Of a stretch of DNA of 64,000 nt, positions 39,200 to 48,916 are shown piece by piece (position 1 is the first letter of the stretch; every line of letters begins with the position of its first letter). Origin of the DNA: Cupriavidus necator A5-1 (GTDB lineage Bacteria; Pseudomonadota; Gammaproteobacteria; Burkholderiales; Burkholderiaceae); contig NZ_JQLI01000001.1 of the NCBI RefSeq assembly GCF_000744095.1, positions 372,001 to 436,000 on the forward strand, given 5' to 3'. The notes beneath the pieces are model-generated. The model did not search any database. It was not told where the DNA came from and worked only from the letters and a program-made list of their open reading frames with translations. A program made the translations under genes and the position numbers.

Positions 39200-40093
39200 A
39201 TGAACAAAGTATTTACCTGGCTTGGAATTGGTCTACTGAGAATTCTGGGCAAGCTGCCGTATCCCATGGTTGCACGCTTCGGGGAAGCTCTTGGTGGCTG
39301 TCTTTACCTGTTGCCGAGCCGGCGCCGGCGCATCGTCCAGGCTAACCTACGCGTGTGCTTTCCCAAGTGCTCCGAGGTGGAAATACATAGCCTCACCCGT
39401 GAGACCTTTCGCACGGTGTTTCGCAGCCTCGCGGAGCGCGGAATTTTCTGGACCGGCAATGAAGCCCAGGTGCGCAGGTGGGTTCAGGTCGATGACCAAG
39501 CCAATCTAGTTGCGCTGGATGGCACACCGCATATTGGGGTCACGCTGCACCTGTCTGGCGTTGAAGCTGGCACTATCCGCTTGAATCTTCATCTGCGCGA
39601 CCATGTGCAGCACGGTGGAGCGTGCCTGTACACGAAGCAAAAGAATTGTCTCTTCGACGATTTTCTAAGGCGCGCACGTGGCCGGTTCGGAGGTCGCATG
39701 ATTGCTCGCAGCGACAGCGCACGTGAGATCCTGCGCTGCATAAAGAATGGAGAGGGACTTCAACTGATCGCCGACATGGACTTCGGCGAACGCGATTCTG
39801 CATTCGTTCCATTCTTCGGGGTGCCAGCCCTGACATTGACCTCCGTGTCACGCCTGGCCCGGGCGAGCGGTGCAACGGTAGTGCCTATTTATACGGAAAT
39901 GTTGCCTGGCTACAAGGGCTATGTCGTGCATGTTCTGCCGGCATGGGAACACTACCCAGGTGACAGTGTCCTCGAGGATACTCGACGCATGAATGCCTTT
40001 TTCGAAGACTGTATTCGGCCCCGAGTGTCAGAGTATTACTGGGTTCACCGTCGGTTTAAGAACCGCCCTCAGGGCGAAGCCAGCATCTACTAA
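39200..40093 (+). CDS. LpxL/HtrB-type lysophospholipid acyltransferase
   Basis: A 297-residue inner-membrane protein: FTWLGIGLLRILGKLPYPMVARFGE (membrane anchor), RRIVQANLRVCFPKCSEVEI, and the H-X4-E acyltransferase motif in LHLSGVEAG. LIADMDFGERDSAFVPFFGVPALT is a further LpxL signature. Such enzymes add secondary acyl chains to lipid A or act on aminolipids. The usual HFGNWE form is replaced by HLSGVE, so activity is likely but the substrate may differ. It lies 112 bp after the H-NS-like gene. Confidence 0.85.
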   Translation: MNKVFTWLGIGLLRILGKLPYPMVARFGEALGGCLYLLPSRRRRIVQANLRVCFPKCSEVEIHSLTRETFRTVFRSLAERGIFWTGNEAQVRRWVQVDDQANLVALDGTPHIGVTLHLSGVEAGTIRLNLHLRDHVQHGGACLYTKQKNCLFDDFLRRARGRFGGRMIARSDSAREILRCIKNGEGLQLIADMDFGERDSAFVPFFGVPALTLTSVSRLARASGATVVPIYTEMLPGYKGYVVHVLPAWEHYPGDSVLEDTRRMNAFFEDCIRPRVSEYYWVHRRFKNRPQGEASIY

Positions 40094-40297
40094 CGCACCG
40101 CGCGCTAGTGACGTTTCGGGAGAGCAAGCTCGTCAAAGGGCGGAATGCCATCCTTTCCCTACATATCCGATAAAATTGTTCTACTGATGCGAAGCCTCAA
40201 GCGGCTGGGGAGTTCTTACCTGTCACTGTAACGATAGTGCAAAAGGTCAATTGCGTCGACGTTTATGCTAAACCAGCAGTAGCGGGAAAATTATAGA

Positions 40298-41086
40298 ATG
40301 AGATTCTATTTCGGAATTTTACCAAATTTCCAAAATCAGACGTACGTTGCACTGGAAAAGGACGCTTGGAACGACTGGTTTACATGGCACACGACTTACA
40401 ACGTGCATGTCATCACTGACAAAGGAAAGATTGTCAAGCTCGGTCGCGTGAAAATTGCAAAAAAAGGGATGACAAAGGCCAACGGAAGCACCGAGATTGA
40501 AGGTGACCTGCCAGAACTCGGATCTCAATATTTTTCCCTAGGACAGGATGAAAACTACTATGAGACGTTGATTTCACTGGGAGACGATCTTCGTGAGGCG
40601 TATCTGGTCGCCATGCGCGATTGTGCTTTTTCGCTCGACATCCTGAATGAAAATATCTCTGAACCGGTGATGACCGGTTCGCTACTGCACTCCATTGAAG
40701 AGTCCCGGGTGCGCGAACGTCTCCACAGACTAGCTACGGGACGAGTAAGACTTACTGCGTATAGCTTTGAGTATCATTTTCCCGAAAATGCCGAGGCTTT
40801 TACGCCGCCTCCTACCATAACATTCTCTGTAACGCCGAACTCCCTTCCGGCGACAAATATTCATGTTCTTATCGGGCCCAATGGCGTTGGAAAATCTCGC
40901 TGCCTTGATTTTCTCGCGCGCGCTTTTCTAGGCCCCCCGCACACCGGTTGGCCTCAGCCTGACATTGGACGTCTAATAAACACTGCAGAGAAATCCGCGG
41001 GTATTTTGTCGGCCGAGGATGAAGCGTTTGCTGGCCTTGAAGTGATCGTCGGGGGAAGTCCCTGCGGTATCAGGATGCCGGGCATA
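40298..41086 (+). pseudogene. AAA/ABC-type ATPase, N-terminal fragment, AT-rich
   Basis: The first about 185 residues are of unknown fold (MRFYFGILPNFQNQTYVALEKDAWNDWFTWHTTY). They are followed by a strand and Walker A (HVLIGPNGVGKSRCLDFLARAF). The remaining ATPase core (Walker B, signature) is missing: at about 41087 the DNA changes into an ISKra4 fragment and the frame ends at 41137. Base composition is much more AT-rich than everything around it, so the gene was acquired recently from elsewhere. ATPases with such N-termini often belong to defence systems, but no partner remains. Confidence 0.75.
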
Positions 41087-41544
41087 GTTTTGCCTACGTG
41101 CACAAACTGGAGCACCGACCAGCTGATCGTATGTTGAATTTCCTGCTACGTGAAGGTGTGCAGCCTAGTCAACCGGTGACCTTTCTGTCGGATGGCAGCG
41201 ATACCGTGCGGTTTGCGCAGCTCGGCTTTGGCGACCGCGGTGAGTACGTTCTCGATTGGTTCCACATCGCCATGCGGGTACAGAACCTCGAACAGATGAT
41301 CAAGGGCCGGCCGGCACATTGCGACGGCCCCAGCAACGCGGCATTGATCAAGGCGCTGCATGGCGCCAAGTGGCACCTGTGGCACGGCTGTCCCTATCCG
41401 GCGTTGCGCCGATTGGAAAGCCTTGGCTGGGATCTGGATGCTGAGGCCAGCCCCGAAGAGGCCAAACTCCTCGGCAAGCTCGAGGAGTTCATTGTCTACC
41501 TCGACAACAATCGACACTTCATCGTGAACTACGGTGACCGCTGA
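41087..41544 (+). mobile_element. ISKra4-family transposase fragment
   Basis: The frame reads FAYVHKLEHRPADRM, then VTFLSDGSDTVRFAQLGFGDRGEYVLDWFHIAMRVQNLEQM and LDNNRHFIVNYGDR, stopping at 41544. This is the central part of ISKra4-type transposases (LSDGGDTVR, LDWFHITMR). The N-terminus and the usual RYRNGERIST continuation are missing. It cut off the 3' part of the ATPase gene. Confidence 0.75.
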
Positions 41545-41926
41545 TGGTCGATGCTCACGGAAATCTTGGTCACGTCTAGCGCCTTGTCGCGTCCATCGTT
41601 ACCCGCCGCAAAGCCTTGCTGCTATTCGCGAGAGTTCGAGGGCCTACAGGCGACGGCAGTGGCAAACCGGCAGGCTAGCCGATGTGAACTTCCCCCCCCC
41701 CCAAATGAAGTGCCTCATGAGACATCTCCTGTTGAGGCGGCACTCCGCGACTGTCGCGCAAAAGCGTCGCCATGTAACGACGAACGAATGTTGAACTCAA
41801 CTGTCGCAAGGCGGCGCTGGATATGCCGTTAGAATCCGCCCGACCGCGCTCAGGACTCTCCACGAGCGTCGTTTGAATGTGCTTTGGTGGCCATAGGGGG
41901 CAGGGGTTGATATTGGTGGAAGCAGT
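41545..41926. other. Intergenic with C-tract
   Basis: No gene. It includes a run of 11 cytosines at 41692-41702 and probable IS debris. The diguanylate cyclase promoter should lie at its right end. Confidence 0.4.
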
Positions 41927-43444
41927 ATGGCGTTGATGAAGTTCGCCGGGGCCTTTCTGGCACGCCCCACTCTTTTTATCGTTGGGGCGCTTGCGGCCGC
42001 CGTTACCTTGGCGTGCATCACTGCCGTATCGCTTTACCAAATGCGCTTGGACGCGCTCGCGCGAGCCCGCGACGCTGCGGACAATCTCTCTCTGATTCTG
42101 CAGCGTGATATCGAACGCAACATCGAGGTTTACGAACTGTCGATACAGGCCGTCATTGATGGGGTCAACGACCCGGGCACGTTGCGACTGCCGTCACAGA
42201 TTCGGCAACGTGTCCTCTTCGACAGGTCAACCAACGCCCAGGATATGGGCTCGCTCTTAGTTACAAACACTGCGGGCGAAATCGTCATTGATTCTCACTC
42301 GGGTCCACCTCGACAGCTCAACCTCAGTGACCGAGATTACTTCACGATTCACCAGCAATCGGCCGGCGCCGGGCTCTTCATCGGCAAACCATTCTCACCG
42401 CATCTAGCGAAGACGGAAACGTCGATTGGACTGAGCCGACGGCTGACGGATAGTCAAGGCCAATTTGCAGGCATCGTTGTCGGGACACTTCGGCTGAACT
42501 ACTTCCACCGCTTGTTTGATGGGATGACGCTTGGCGACCACGGCTCCATCACGTTGGTGCGAGTTGACGGAACGGTTCTGATGCGACGCCCCTACAGCCA
42601 GAGGGACATCGGTCAAAGCATTGCCGGCGCCCCAGCATTCAAGCCACTCATTCAAGCTGACAGTGGCTGTTACATTGGTACTGCGGCGTTGGATGGCGCC
42701 CAGCGCCTGTACAGTTTCAAGCATATTGGCAGATACCCGTTGATAGTCGTCGTGGGGCTCGCAACCGATGACATCTACGCCGATTGGAAACGGCGCGCTT
42801 GGGCAATCGGCAGCGTTGTGGCGCTGCTCGATATTCTCATCGTCTTGATGTCGGTGATGTTCGCCAAGCAATTTCGCAAGCGGCTCGAGATGGAACGACA
42901 ACTTCATCTACTTGCCAATACCGATAGCCTGACGGGTGTGGGCACCCGCCGTGTTCTGGATTCAACCATCGATGCCGAGTGGCGACGTGCGAGCAGGAGC
43001 AAGCAGAGCCTCTCCGCACTCATGGTAGACGCAGATAACTTCAAGAGTTTCAACGACCATTATGGGCACGCTACCGGCGACAGTGCGCTAAGAACCATCG
43101 CTCGCTGTATTGTTGAGAACATTCGTCGCCCAGGCGACTTTGTCGGCCGTTATGGCGGCGAAGAGTTCTGTGTGCTCCTCCCGAATACAGACCTAAGGGG
43201 CGCGGTGCAAGTAGCGGAGAAGATTCGAGCTGCGGTCCTTGCAACTAACCAAGCAAACTTCGCCAGCCCACGCGGAAGACTGAGCGTAAGCATTGGCGTC
43301 GCCGTTTTTGACGGCAATGGCCTGCCCGGTGATACGGCGGACAAGCTCGTGCACCTTGCCGATCAACGGCTTTATGAAGCAAAGGCGGCTGGTCGTAATA
43401 CCGTAAGGCCGCAACAAGCGCCCCCTCAATTGGCGGTAGCCTGA
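41927..43444 (+). CDS. Membrane sensor diguanylate cyclase
   Basis: A 505-residue enzyme making cyclic-di-GMP from GTP. A first membrane helix (about 13-37) and a second (about 290-312) enclose a periplasmic Cache-like sensor domain (DRDYFTIHQQSAGAGLFIGKPF, GIVVGTLRLNYFHRLFDGM). The cytoplasmic GGEEF domain follows (TDSLTGVGTRRVLD, MVDADNFKSFNDHYGHATGD). The active-site GGEEF is intact, and RPGD five residues before it is an inhibitory I-site. The ligand is unknown. It is a lone gene. Confidence 0.93.
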   Translation: MALMKFAGAFLARPTLFIVGALAAAVTLACITAVSLYQMRLDALARARDAADNLSLILQRDIERNIEVYELSIQAVIDGVNDPGTLRLPSQIRQRVLFDRSTNAQDMGSLLVTNTAGEIVIDSHSGPPRQLNLSDRDYFTIHQQSAGAGLFIGKPFSPHLAKTETSIGLSRRLTDSQGQFAGIVVGTLRLNYFHRLFDGMTLGDHGSITLVRVDGTVLMRRPYSQRDIGQSIAGAPAFKPLIQADSGCYIGTAALDGAQRLYSFKHIGRYPLIVVVGLATDDIYADWKRRAWAIGSVVALLDILIVLMSVMFAKQFRKRLEMERQLHLLANTDSLTGVGTRRVLDSTIDAEWRRASRSKQSLSALMVDADNFKSFNDHYGHATGDSALRTIARCIVENIRRPGDFVGRYGGEEFCVLLPNTDLRGAVQVAEKIRAAVLATNQANFASPRGRLSVSIGVAVFDGNGLPGDTADKLVHLADQRLYEAKAAGRNTVRPQQAPPQLAVA

Positions 43445-43820
43445 GGACTGATTTCGGCGCTTTCCGGACATGCGGCCTGCCAGCCGAGCCTCCTTCTCCA
43501 ACCCGCCTTGCCGCAGCACGGGAATCGTCCCGTTGTCGACGGAGGATTGGTGGTTCACGGGGTAACCAAGCAAGGGAAGGACCAGAGGAAGGGTTAACTC
43601 GGGTCAAGGTTTACCCAGAATTGCTTTCAAATCAGCCCGTTGGCGCACAGATGACACCGCAGTGTCATGGAGTTTCGCTTCAATGTGCAGTCGATTTTCA
43701 TGATGACTTGCCGGAGGGGCTGGACCGGCGGTGCTAGGGCCGCAGCTGGCGGCCGTATAAGAAGGGCTCGTTCGTCAGCGTGCAAGACGAAACTGGCCGT
43801 GCAATTTTGGAGGGGCTGAT
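43445..43820. other. Intergenic, no gene seen
   Basis: About 375 bp without recognisable coding sequence or strong structure. Confidence 0.4.
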
Positions 43821-44084
43821 ATGCACCAAACACTCGCGGTTTCGGGGACATCGAACCAATTGTCGCTGCCAAGCGACTCAGTTGGGAATCTGGTTCAATG
43901 GACAGCGGCACGCATCGAGGCTTTGCGTGACGAAGCCGCAGCGTTGCGCGCGCAATCGCAGGTGCAGCGCTTGGGCGCAGACATGACCGTGTCGCTGGAA
44001 GATGCCGTTCACCTGTTGCAGAAAGCCGCCATGCTTGATAGGGGCGCTGATGTGCTGGCGCAAACCAGTGCTGAGCTCTGCTAG
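43821..44084 (+). CDS. Small hypothetical protein
   Basis: An 87-codon frame with ATG 43821 preceded by GGAGGGG at good spacing. The sequence is helical and polar (LVQWTAARIEALRDEAAALRAQSQVQR, SLEDAVHLLQKAAML), possibly a short coiled coil. No family is recognised. The good ribosome-binding site is the main support. Confidence 0.5.
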   Translation: MHQTLAVSGTSNQLSLPSDSVGNLVQWTAARIEALRDEAAALRAQSQVQRLGADMTVSLEDAVHLLQKAAMLDRGADVLAQTSAELC

Positions 44085-44225
44085 CGCTCCGTGACCGAAT
44101 GGCGTCTAGCTTTTTTTGCCGACGAGAATTTCTTGAGCTATTTGTCGCGTCATGTCGTCGCCATTGCGCTGTGAGCGAACGCTCGAAGGCATGGAAACGG
44201 CTAACGACAAATGCGGGAGCAGACA

Positions 44226-44657
44226 CTAGAGCTCAACTTTCATGATTGCCGCCGCTCGGGCACCGGTATCGGAGAATTCACGAGAAGCCAGCAGTTCGTG
44301 AGGTATGGCCGCACGGTCGACTGGCGTGAAGCCAAGACGAGTGAAATAGCCGGCGGCAGTTTCAGTTCGGACGACCAGGGATTCGATACCGCGCAAACGT
44401 ACGTCGGCCACCAGCGCGGAAACCAGGAGTGCGGCCAGACCTGCACGTCTTGCGCGTTCCGCAACGGCGACCACTCTTATCAGGCCAACCTTGCCGCCGA
44501 GTGCTTCGATACCGGCGCAGCCGAGGAGGCCGGTCTTGTCCCGGCTGACATGAAATTGCACCGCTTCACTACGTATTCCGCCAACGGGCAGTGAACACGT
44601 GCGAAGCAATGCTTCCACGTCACGAAGGTCTGCCTTGGTTGCAAGACGCGGCCTCAT
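44226..44657 (-). CDS. ArsN2-like GNAT acetyltransferase
   Basis: A 143-residue GNAT protein: RLATKADLRDVEALLRTCSLPVGGI, FHVSRDKTGLLGCAGIEALGGKVGLIRVVAVAERARRAGLAALLVSALV (acetyl-CoA loop is RRAGLA) and TAAGYFTRLGFTPVDR. This matches ArsN2, found in arsenic-resistance operons and thought to acetylate an organoarsenical or similar. No ars genes lie nearby, so the role here is unproven. Confidence 0.78.
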   Translation of the reverse strand: MRPRLATKADLRDVEALLRTCSLPVGGIRSEAVQFHVSRDKTGLLGCAGIEALGGKVGLIRVVAVAERARRAGLAALLVSALVADVRLRGIESLVVRTETAAGYFTRLGFTPVDRAAIPHELLASREFSDTGARAAAIMKVEL

Positions 44658-45084
44658 AGCGTTACCCGCAAATCTGATGAGTTGACGAAGGCCTCGGCGT
44701 TACGACAGGTACCCACCAGCATGGCGCTCACTATGCGTTGGTGGTCGCTTCCGGGTTCAGGACTGGCGTCCACATGTGCTGAATTCGACTCCGGCCATTC
44801 TACTGGACGCCATTCCTGCACATTGCCCGGAACTGCCTGGCGCAGATCTCGGGGAACGGTATAAACCCTTATGAGAACTCATGCAGATTGCCCCGCAGAT
44901 GACATGGGCCCTGGCAGGCGGCAACTCGGCAGATGAGTCGCTAATTTCACGATCACGAAATTATGGGTTATGACGGCGACTACGGAAGGTGCAGTGAATT
45001 GGTCGGTCCTATTCGAGTTGCAAGCCGTTGAGTCGTTCGATGTCAAGAACCTAGCTGCATTCGCTGAAGTGGCAAGTTCCACCG
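44658..45084. other. Intergenic, no gene seen
   Basis: About 430 bp upstream of the ArsN2-like gene and before the IS6 relic. No family resemblance was found in any frame. Confidence 0.4.
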
Positions 45085-45611
45085 CTGGGCGCTCAAGTTG
45101 CTGCCGGCGCTGAACAAGGGGTTTCGCCTTCGTAAGCGCCCAGTGGAAAAAAGCTGACGCATGGACGAGACCTACATCCTGGTACGTGGCCAATGGAAGT
45201 ACCTTTACCGAGCGGTCGACAAGGCGGGCCATACCATCGGCTTTATGCCGCGCGCCCAGCGCGACAAGGCCGCGGCGCCGCGCTTTTTCGAGAAGGCCAT
45301 TGCGCACCACGGTCAGCCCGACTCCGTGACCATCGACGGCAGTCCGGCCAACTTGGCGGCCCTGCACGACATCAACGCCGAACGAGAAGCTCCCATCGCC
45401 ATCCGGCAGGTCAAATATCTGAACAACATCGTCGAGCAGGACCATCGGCCATCAAGCGCTGACTCGACCGATGCTGGGATTCAAGGACTTTCGCTGCGCG
45501 CATCCCTGCCAGTAAATAGAATTGCTCTGCAGCGGACGGATTGCTCCCTTCGCGGCACTGCATCTGGCCCTTGGCAATCATGTGCATGAGCTCGATGCCG
45601 CCCAGCAGCAT
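45085..45611 (+). pseudogene. IS6-family transposase remnant with inverted 3' segment
   Basis: On the plus strand the frame reads WALKLLPALNKGF, a stop (TGA where Trp is expected), then RMDETYILVRGQWKYLYRAVDKAG, RDKAAAPRFFEKAI and VKYLNNIVEQDHR: the IS6/IS26 catalytic core. It then shifts frame and becomes GFKDFRCA at about 45495. The expected remainder is present on the opposite strand (45611 down to about 45506) as LLGGIELMHMIAKGQM and SAAEQFYLLA. So the last third has been inverted, or two tail-to-tail copies were joined. It is dead. Confidence 0.75.
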
Positions 45612-46218
45612 AACCCAGCTGTAGCCCAGGGGGCTGCTTGCCCTCGCTCCCTTAGTGCGACAGAACCCTCAAATCCACACATGACGTGTTCGACCACGCC
45701 TTTTAACCGTAACGTTCACCACCGCAGCTTTCCGACTGAAGCAGCTTACGGCTGTTTGGAGCCTGCGCCTGCACGCCGGCTTCGGAGGGCCTTCCTCCAT
45801 CTCAGGTACAGCATCGCCTTCGCAATTGCGAACGCGTTCTTGGCACAATGTTGATGCTTATCTTGGGTGGATTGGCGAATCAGGGGAGTGGCGTTGCGCC
45901 AGGCACTGGTCATCATCAGGACCCTCGCTGCGCAATGGCGCAGGAGATTACATGCTGATTGTTGGCTTACTGTAAGGCGTAGCCATGACAATCGCTATGC
46001 CATGATGGCCATTTCCAAGATTTTCATTGCCCGCCAAGGTGCGCATGCTCATTTCCGCGACACGCGTATGCCCCAAAGCAGGGCCGCGTGTGATGCCCGC
46101 GGCTATTTGCGGGCGCGATTCCGCTGGCACGAAATTCGCTGCTCCACGTTTGGGGAAGGAAGCGAGTCCAACAGCCGGGCCGGATATGCCGGCTGTCACA
46201 GTCAAGACAGGAGCGCCT
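45612..46218. other. Intergenic, no gene called
   Basis: About 600 bp after the IS6 relic. Frames of 80-110 codons exist but none has recognisable motifs or convincing start signals. Confidence 0.35.
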
Positions 46219-46419
46219 ATGTTAAGCCCGCACGAACTTGCGACGCTTATGCTGATCAAGAGCGCGCCCGGTCACTCGGAACTGGATCCGCTCGATCTGG
46301 AGATCCTGCTGCAAGAGCAGTTGGTTCACCTCGAAACCCGTCCCCCGGCAGGCAAGCCCGCGCCGGTTCTGACGCAGCGCGGCCATTTGCTGCTTGGCGC
46401 GATGGAGCGCCTGCGCTGA
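46219..46419 (+). CDS. Small hypothetical protein
   Basis: A 66-codon frame: MLSPHELATLMLIKSAPG, DLEILLQEQLVHLE and LTQRGHLLLGAMERL. The helix-rich pattern resembles a small winged-helix or accessory protein, but no function is recognised. ATG 46219 has AGGAG at correct spacing. It is flanked by decayed IS elements. Confidence 0.55.
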   Translation: MLSPHELATLMLIKSAPGHSELDPLDLEILLQEQLVHLETRPPAGKPAPVLTQRGHLLLGAMERLR

Positions 46420-46521
46420 CAGCGTGCCCCGCAGGACCCGGACGGGAATTGCGCGCGTGGGCAACCGCCCGGAGTGGACCGGGGCATCTTTGTCACATGC
46501 GTGCATGCCCGGCCGGGCAGG

Positions 46522-46735
46522 TGCGGATTTCGGTGAAGGTTATCAGTGGTTTCGGTGAACGTGATCAGGGAAGGAAGGTGGTACTGCGCGGTCCGGAGAT
46601 TGTAGCGTAGGTGATCACGATGCCCGTTTCTTGGCGTCGGTTGCCGTACGCTTGCGCATGGATTCGCCTTTGAGCGGGAGCTTGTGTGCCTGGTGGACGA
46701 CCGGAATTCGTACGAAACAGCCGTCCGAGATGCAC
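46522..46735 (-). mobile_element. IS21-family right-end remnant (istB 3' end plus terminal repeats)
   Basis: The minus strand reads VVHQAHKLPLKGESMRKR, the characteristic C-terminus of IstB, ending with TGA at 46615. Beyond it are two TTCACCGAAA units and a terminal TGCGGATTTCGGTGAA (46522-46537 on the plus strand), an IS21-type multiple-repeat end. This is a different IS21 from the one at 960-3769. The rest of the element was replaced by Tn3-family sequence at about 46735. Confidence 0.7.
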
Positions 46736-48250
46736 GCCGGCCTCATAGACAATCTGCCCGCGCGCCGCCGCCCCAAAGCGCGTGAGTGCCTGGACTGCAG
46801 TGCATTGCCCACTTTGCACGGAGGCGGCAATCCGTACCAGTTCATCCCAGGCGCGCTCAATGAGGCTCAGTCGAACATCTGCGTCGGTGACGGCAACCAG
46901 TTGGCTCGGCACGTCGTGGTGCCTGGGGACATGCAGGCGCCGGTCGCGCAGGTGGGCGAGTCGCGGACAGAGATCGAAGCCCAACAGCCGTGACAGGCTC
47001 ATCGCGAAATCCGTAAACCCGTGTGTATCCACAGCAAGTTGGGCCACGTCGTCCGATCCACCTTGCCGGATCACGCCCTCGATCGCTGCGCCTGCCTGCC
47101 GCTCATTAAGCAGAATAGGCTGGTCATAGAAAATGCCCCAGCGATCGCGAACGTGAGTGTACATTCCGATCGATGCCGTCCGCCGACGCGGGTCGGCCCG
47201 CGCTTGCCAGACAGAGCGCGTCGTTTCCAACGACATCATGTCCGACGACGCCAGATCGGAGCGTCCCCAATGCTGGGCAATCGGGTTTTGATGCATGAAG
47301 GTCAGCACGGCTTCTGCCGCGTGGCGCAGCTTCCGTTCGTCCGCGATACGATGCATCATCTGCCGGATCGCGGGCGGCGACAGCTCCGGCACCATTCGGG
47401 CGAGATCTGCAGCCGACATCGACGTGCCATGCGCGAGTATGGCTGCGTAGACCAATAGCAATTCGCTGCGGGAAAGGGGCTCCCTCCCCAGCAAGAGCCA
47501 ACTGAAGTGCGTGGCGCTGTCGATCTCGAGCAGGATTTCAGGAAGCTGACCGCCGGGGTGCCGCTCGAACAGTGCGCGTCGCAATGTCTCCACCGACGCG
47601 GGCGTAGCGCTCGCCACCAAGGGATCGATGTGGATCGCATCGTCAATCTTGAGCTTCCCACTCAAGGCAGCGTCTTTCAGCTTGACGAGGCTTTCGTCCA
47701 GATGCGCGATCACCGGCACCAGAAATGCCTGAGCATCCTGCGGCAACTTGAGATGGCCATAGAAGTGGTTGCGTTTAGCCTTCCAATCGCTGGCGCCGAT
47801 CAAAAGCGCCGCTTGGCTTCGGAAGGCAAAGCTGTGCGCAAGAAAGACTGAGCCGTTGCGCAGTGCCACCCGTAGAGCGAATAACGTGCCCCACTCGAAG
47901 GCGGCCAGCGCCCGCTGACGGTCCTGTCCCTCCATAGCGGGTTGCCAGGCGCGGCCGAGTCGAATCGTGATCTGGTCGGGAAGAGAGTCGGTCTTTATCG
48001 CGTAAAGTTCCTGCAGCACGGTCAACGCGTCGATCACTGGGTGTGCCGACTGGGCAGAGAAGGGCAGCAGAACCAACTTGCCGAGCAAGGCTCGGGCCTG
48101 GCGGTGCCGTGACAGGAGTTGCATGCGGATCAGGCTGGCACGGCTGGGCGCACGCCGGTTAAGCGCTGCATCGGCCAACGCCGACAGCTGCTGGCAGAGT
48201 GCTTCACGGGGGGGATGCCAGAACACGAATGTGCTGTTTAGAGCATCTCA
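46736..48250 (-). pseudogene. Tn3-family transposase, truncated at both ends
   Basis: About 500 of the usual roughly 1000 residues. It has the central region (PVIDALTVLQELYAI, FEWGTLFALRVALRNGSVFLAHSFAFR) and the first two catalytic acids: SSDMMSLETTRSVWQARADP (Asp) and VDTHGFTDFAMSLSRLLGFDLCPR (Asp). The reading continues to GVHLGRLFRT and then enters the IS21 remnant, so the third catalytic residue (Glu) is lost. About 270 N-terminal residues are also missing: the frame closes at 48250. It is non-functional. Confidence 0.82.
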
Positions 48251-48370
48251 AAAAAGCAAGCAACAGCAGACAGCAACCTATTGATTTGTCGTGGTATTTC
48301 CAGGAAATCGCCCGGAAAACCGCATGAATGCTAGGGGCAGCTATCCCGGTAAATTGCACCGAAATCAAAG

Positions 48371-48778
48371 GGACACCATCCCGGCGATGGGCGGGTCGAG
48401 GCGTTCAATCCGCGCTTTCCGAACGGCTATTACTTTACGCTCGCGGGCTACACGGGTTATGCGAACCTGATTCACGTCAAGCCTTCCATCACGCTCAAGC
48501 CGACCAGCAAGCTCGCGCTGATCGGCGCGCTCGGGTTCCAGTGGCGTGAGACGACAGCGGACGCCGTGCATCAACAGGCCAATGCCGTGGTGCCCGGAAC
48601 AGCCGGACATGGCAGCCGGTGGACGGGCATGTACGTGCAAGTACGTGCCGATTGGACCATTGCCGCGAACCTGATCGGTTCAGTCGAAGCGGTGCACTTC
48701 CAGGTGGGCGACTCGATTCGCAACGCAGGCGGCAGTAACGCGGACTACCTCGGTGTCGAACTGAAATATGGATGGTAG
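48371..48778 (+). pseudogene. Alginate-export-type outer-membrane beta-barrel, C-terminal remnant
   Basis: An open frame without a start reads VEAFNPRFPNGYYFTLAGYTGYANLIHVKPS, WRETTADAVHQQANAVVPGTAGHGSRWTG and DYLGVELKYGW to a stop at 48778. These are the last strands of alginate-export/porin-like outer-membrane proteins, with the aromatic C-terminal residue. The larger N-terminal part is missing, replaced by relic mobile DNA. Confidence 0.65.
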
Positions 48779-48916
48779 CCACATCGGATGCGCGCTGCGG
48801 CCAAGTTCCTGGTTTGAGCGGTCCGTGCCTTTTCCAATACGGGTGTAACGCCATCTAAAAATTTAAAAGAGGTCCGCGCGACATATCCAGCCTTGCAACC
48901 CATCGCGACAGGCGGC

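Noticed and set aside
45867..46610. 247-codon plus-strand frame
   Set aside because: Composition is not protein-like; it runs through the small gene 46219-46419 and the IS21 end in another frame.
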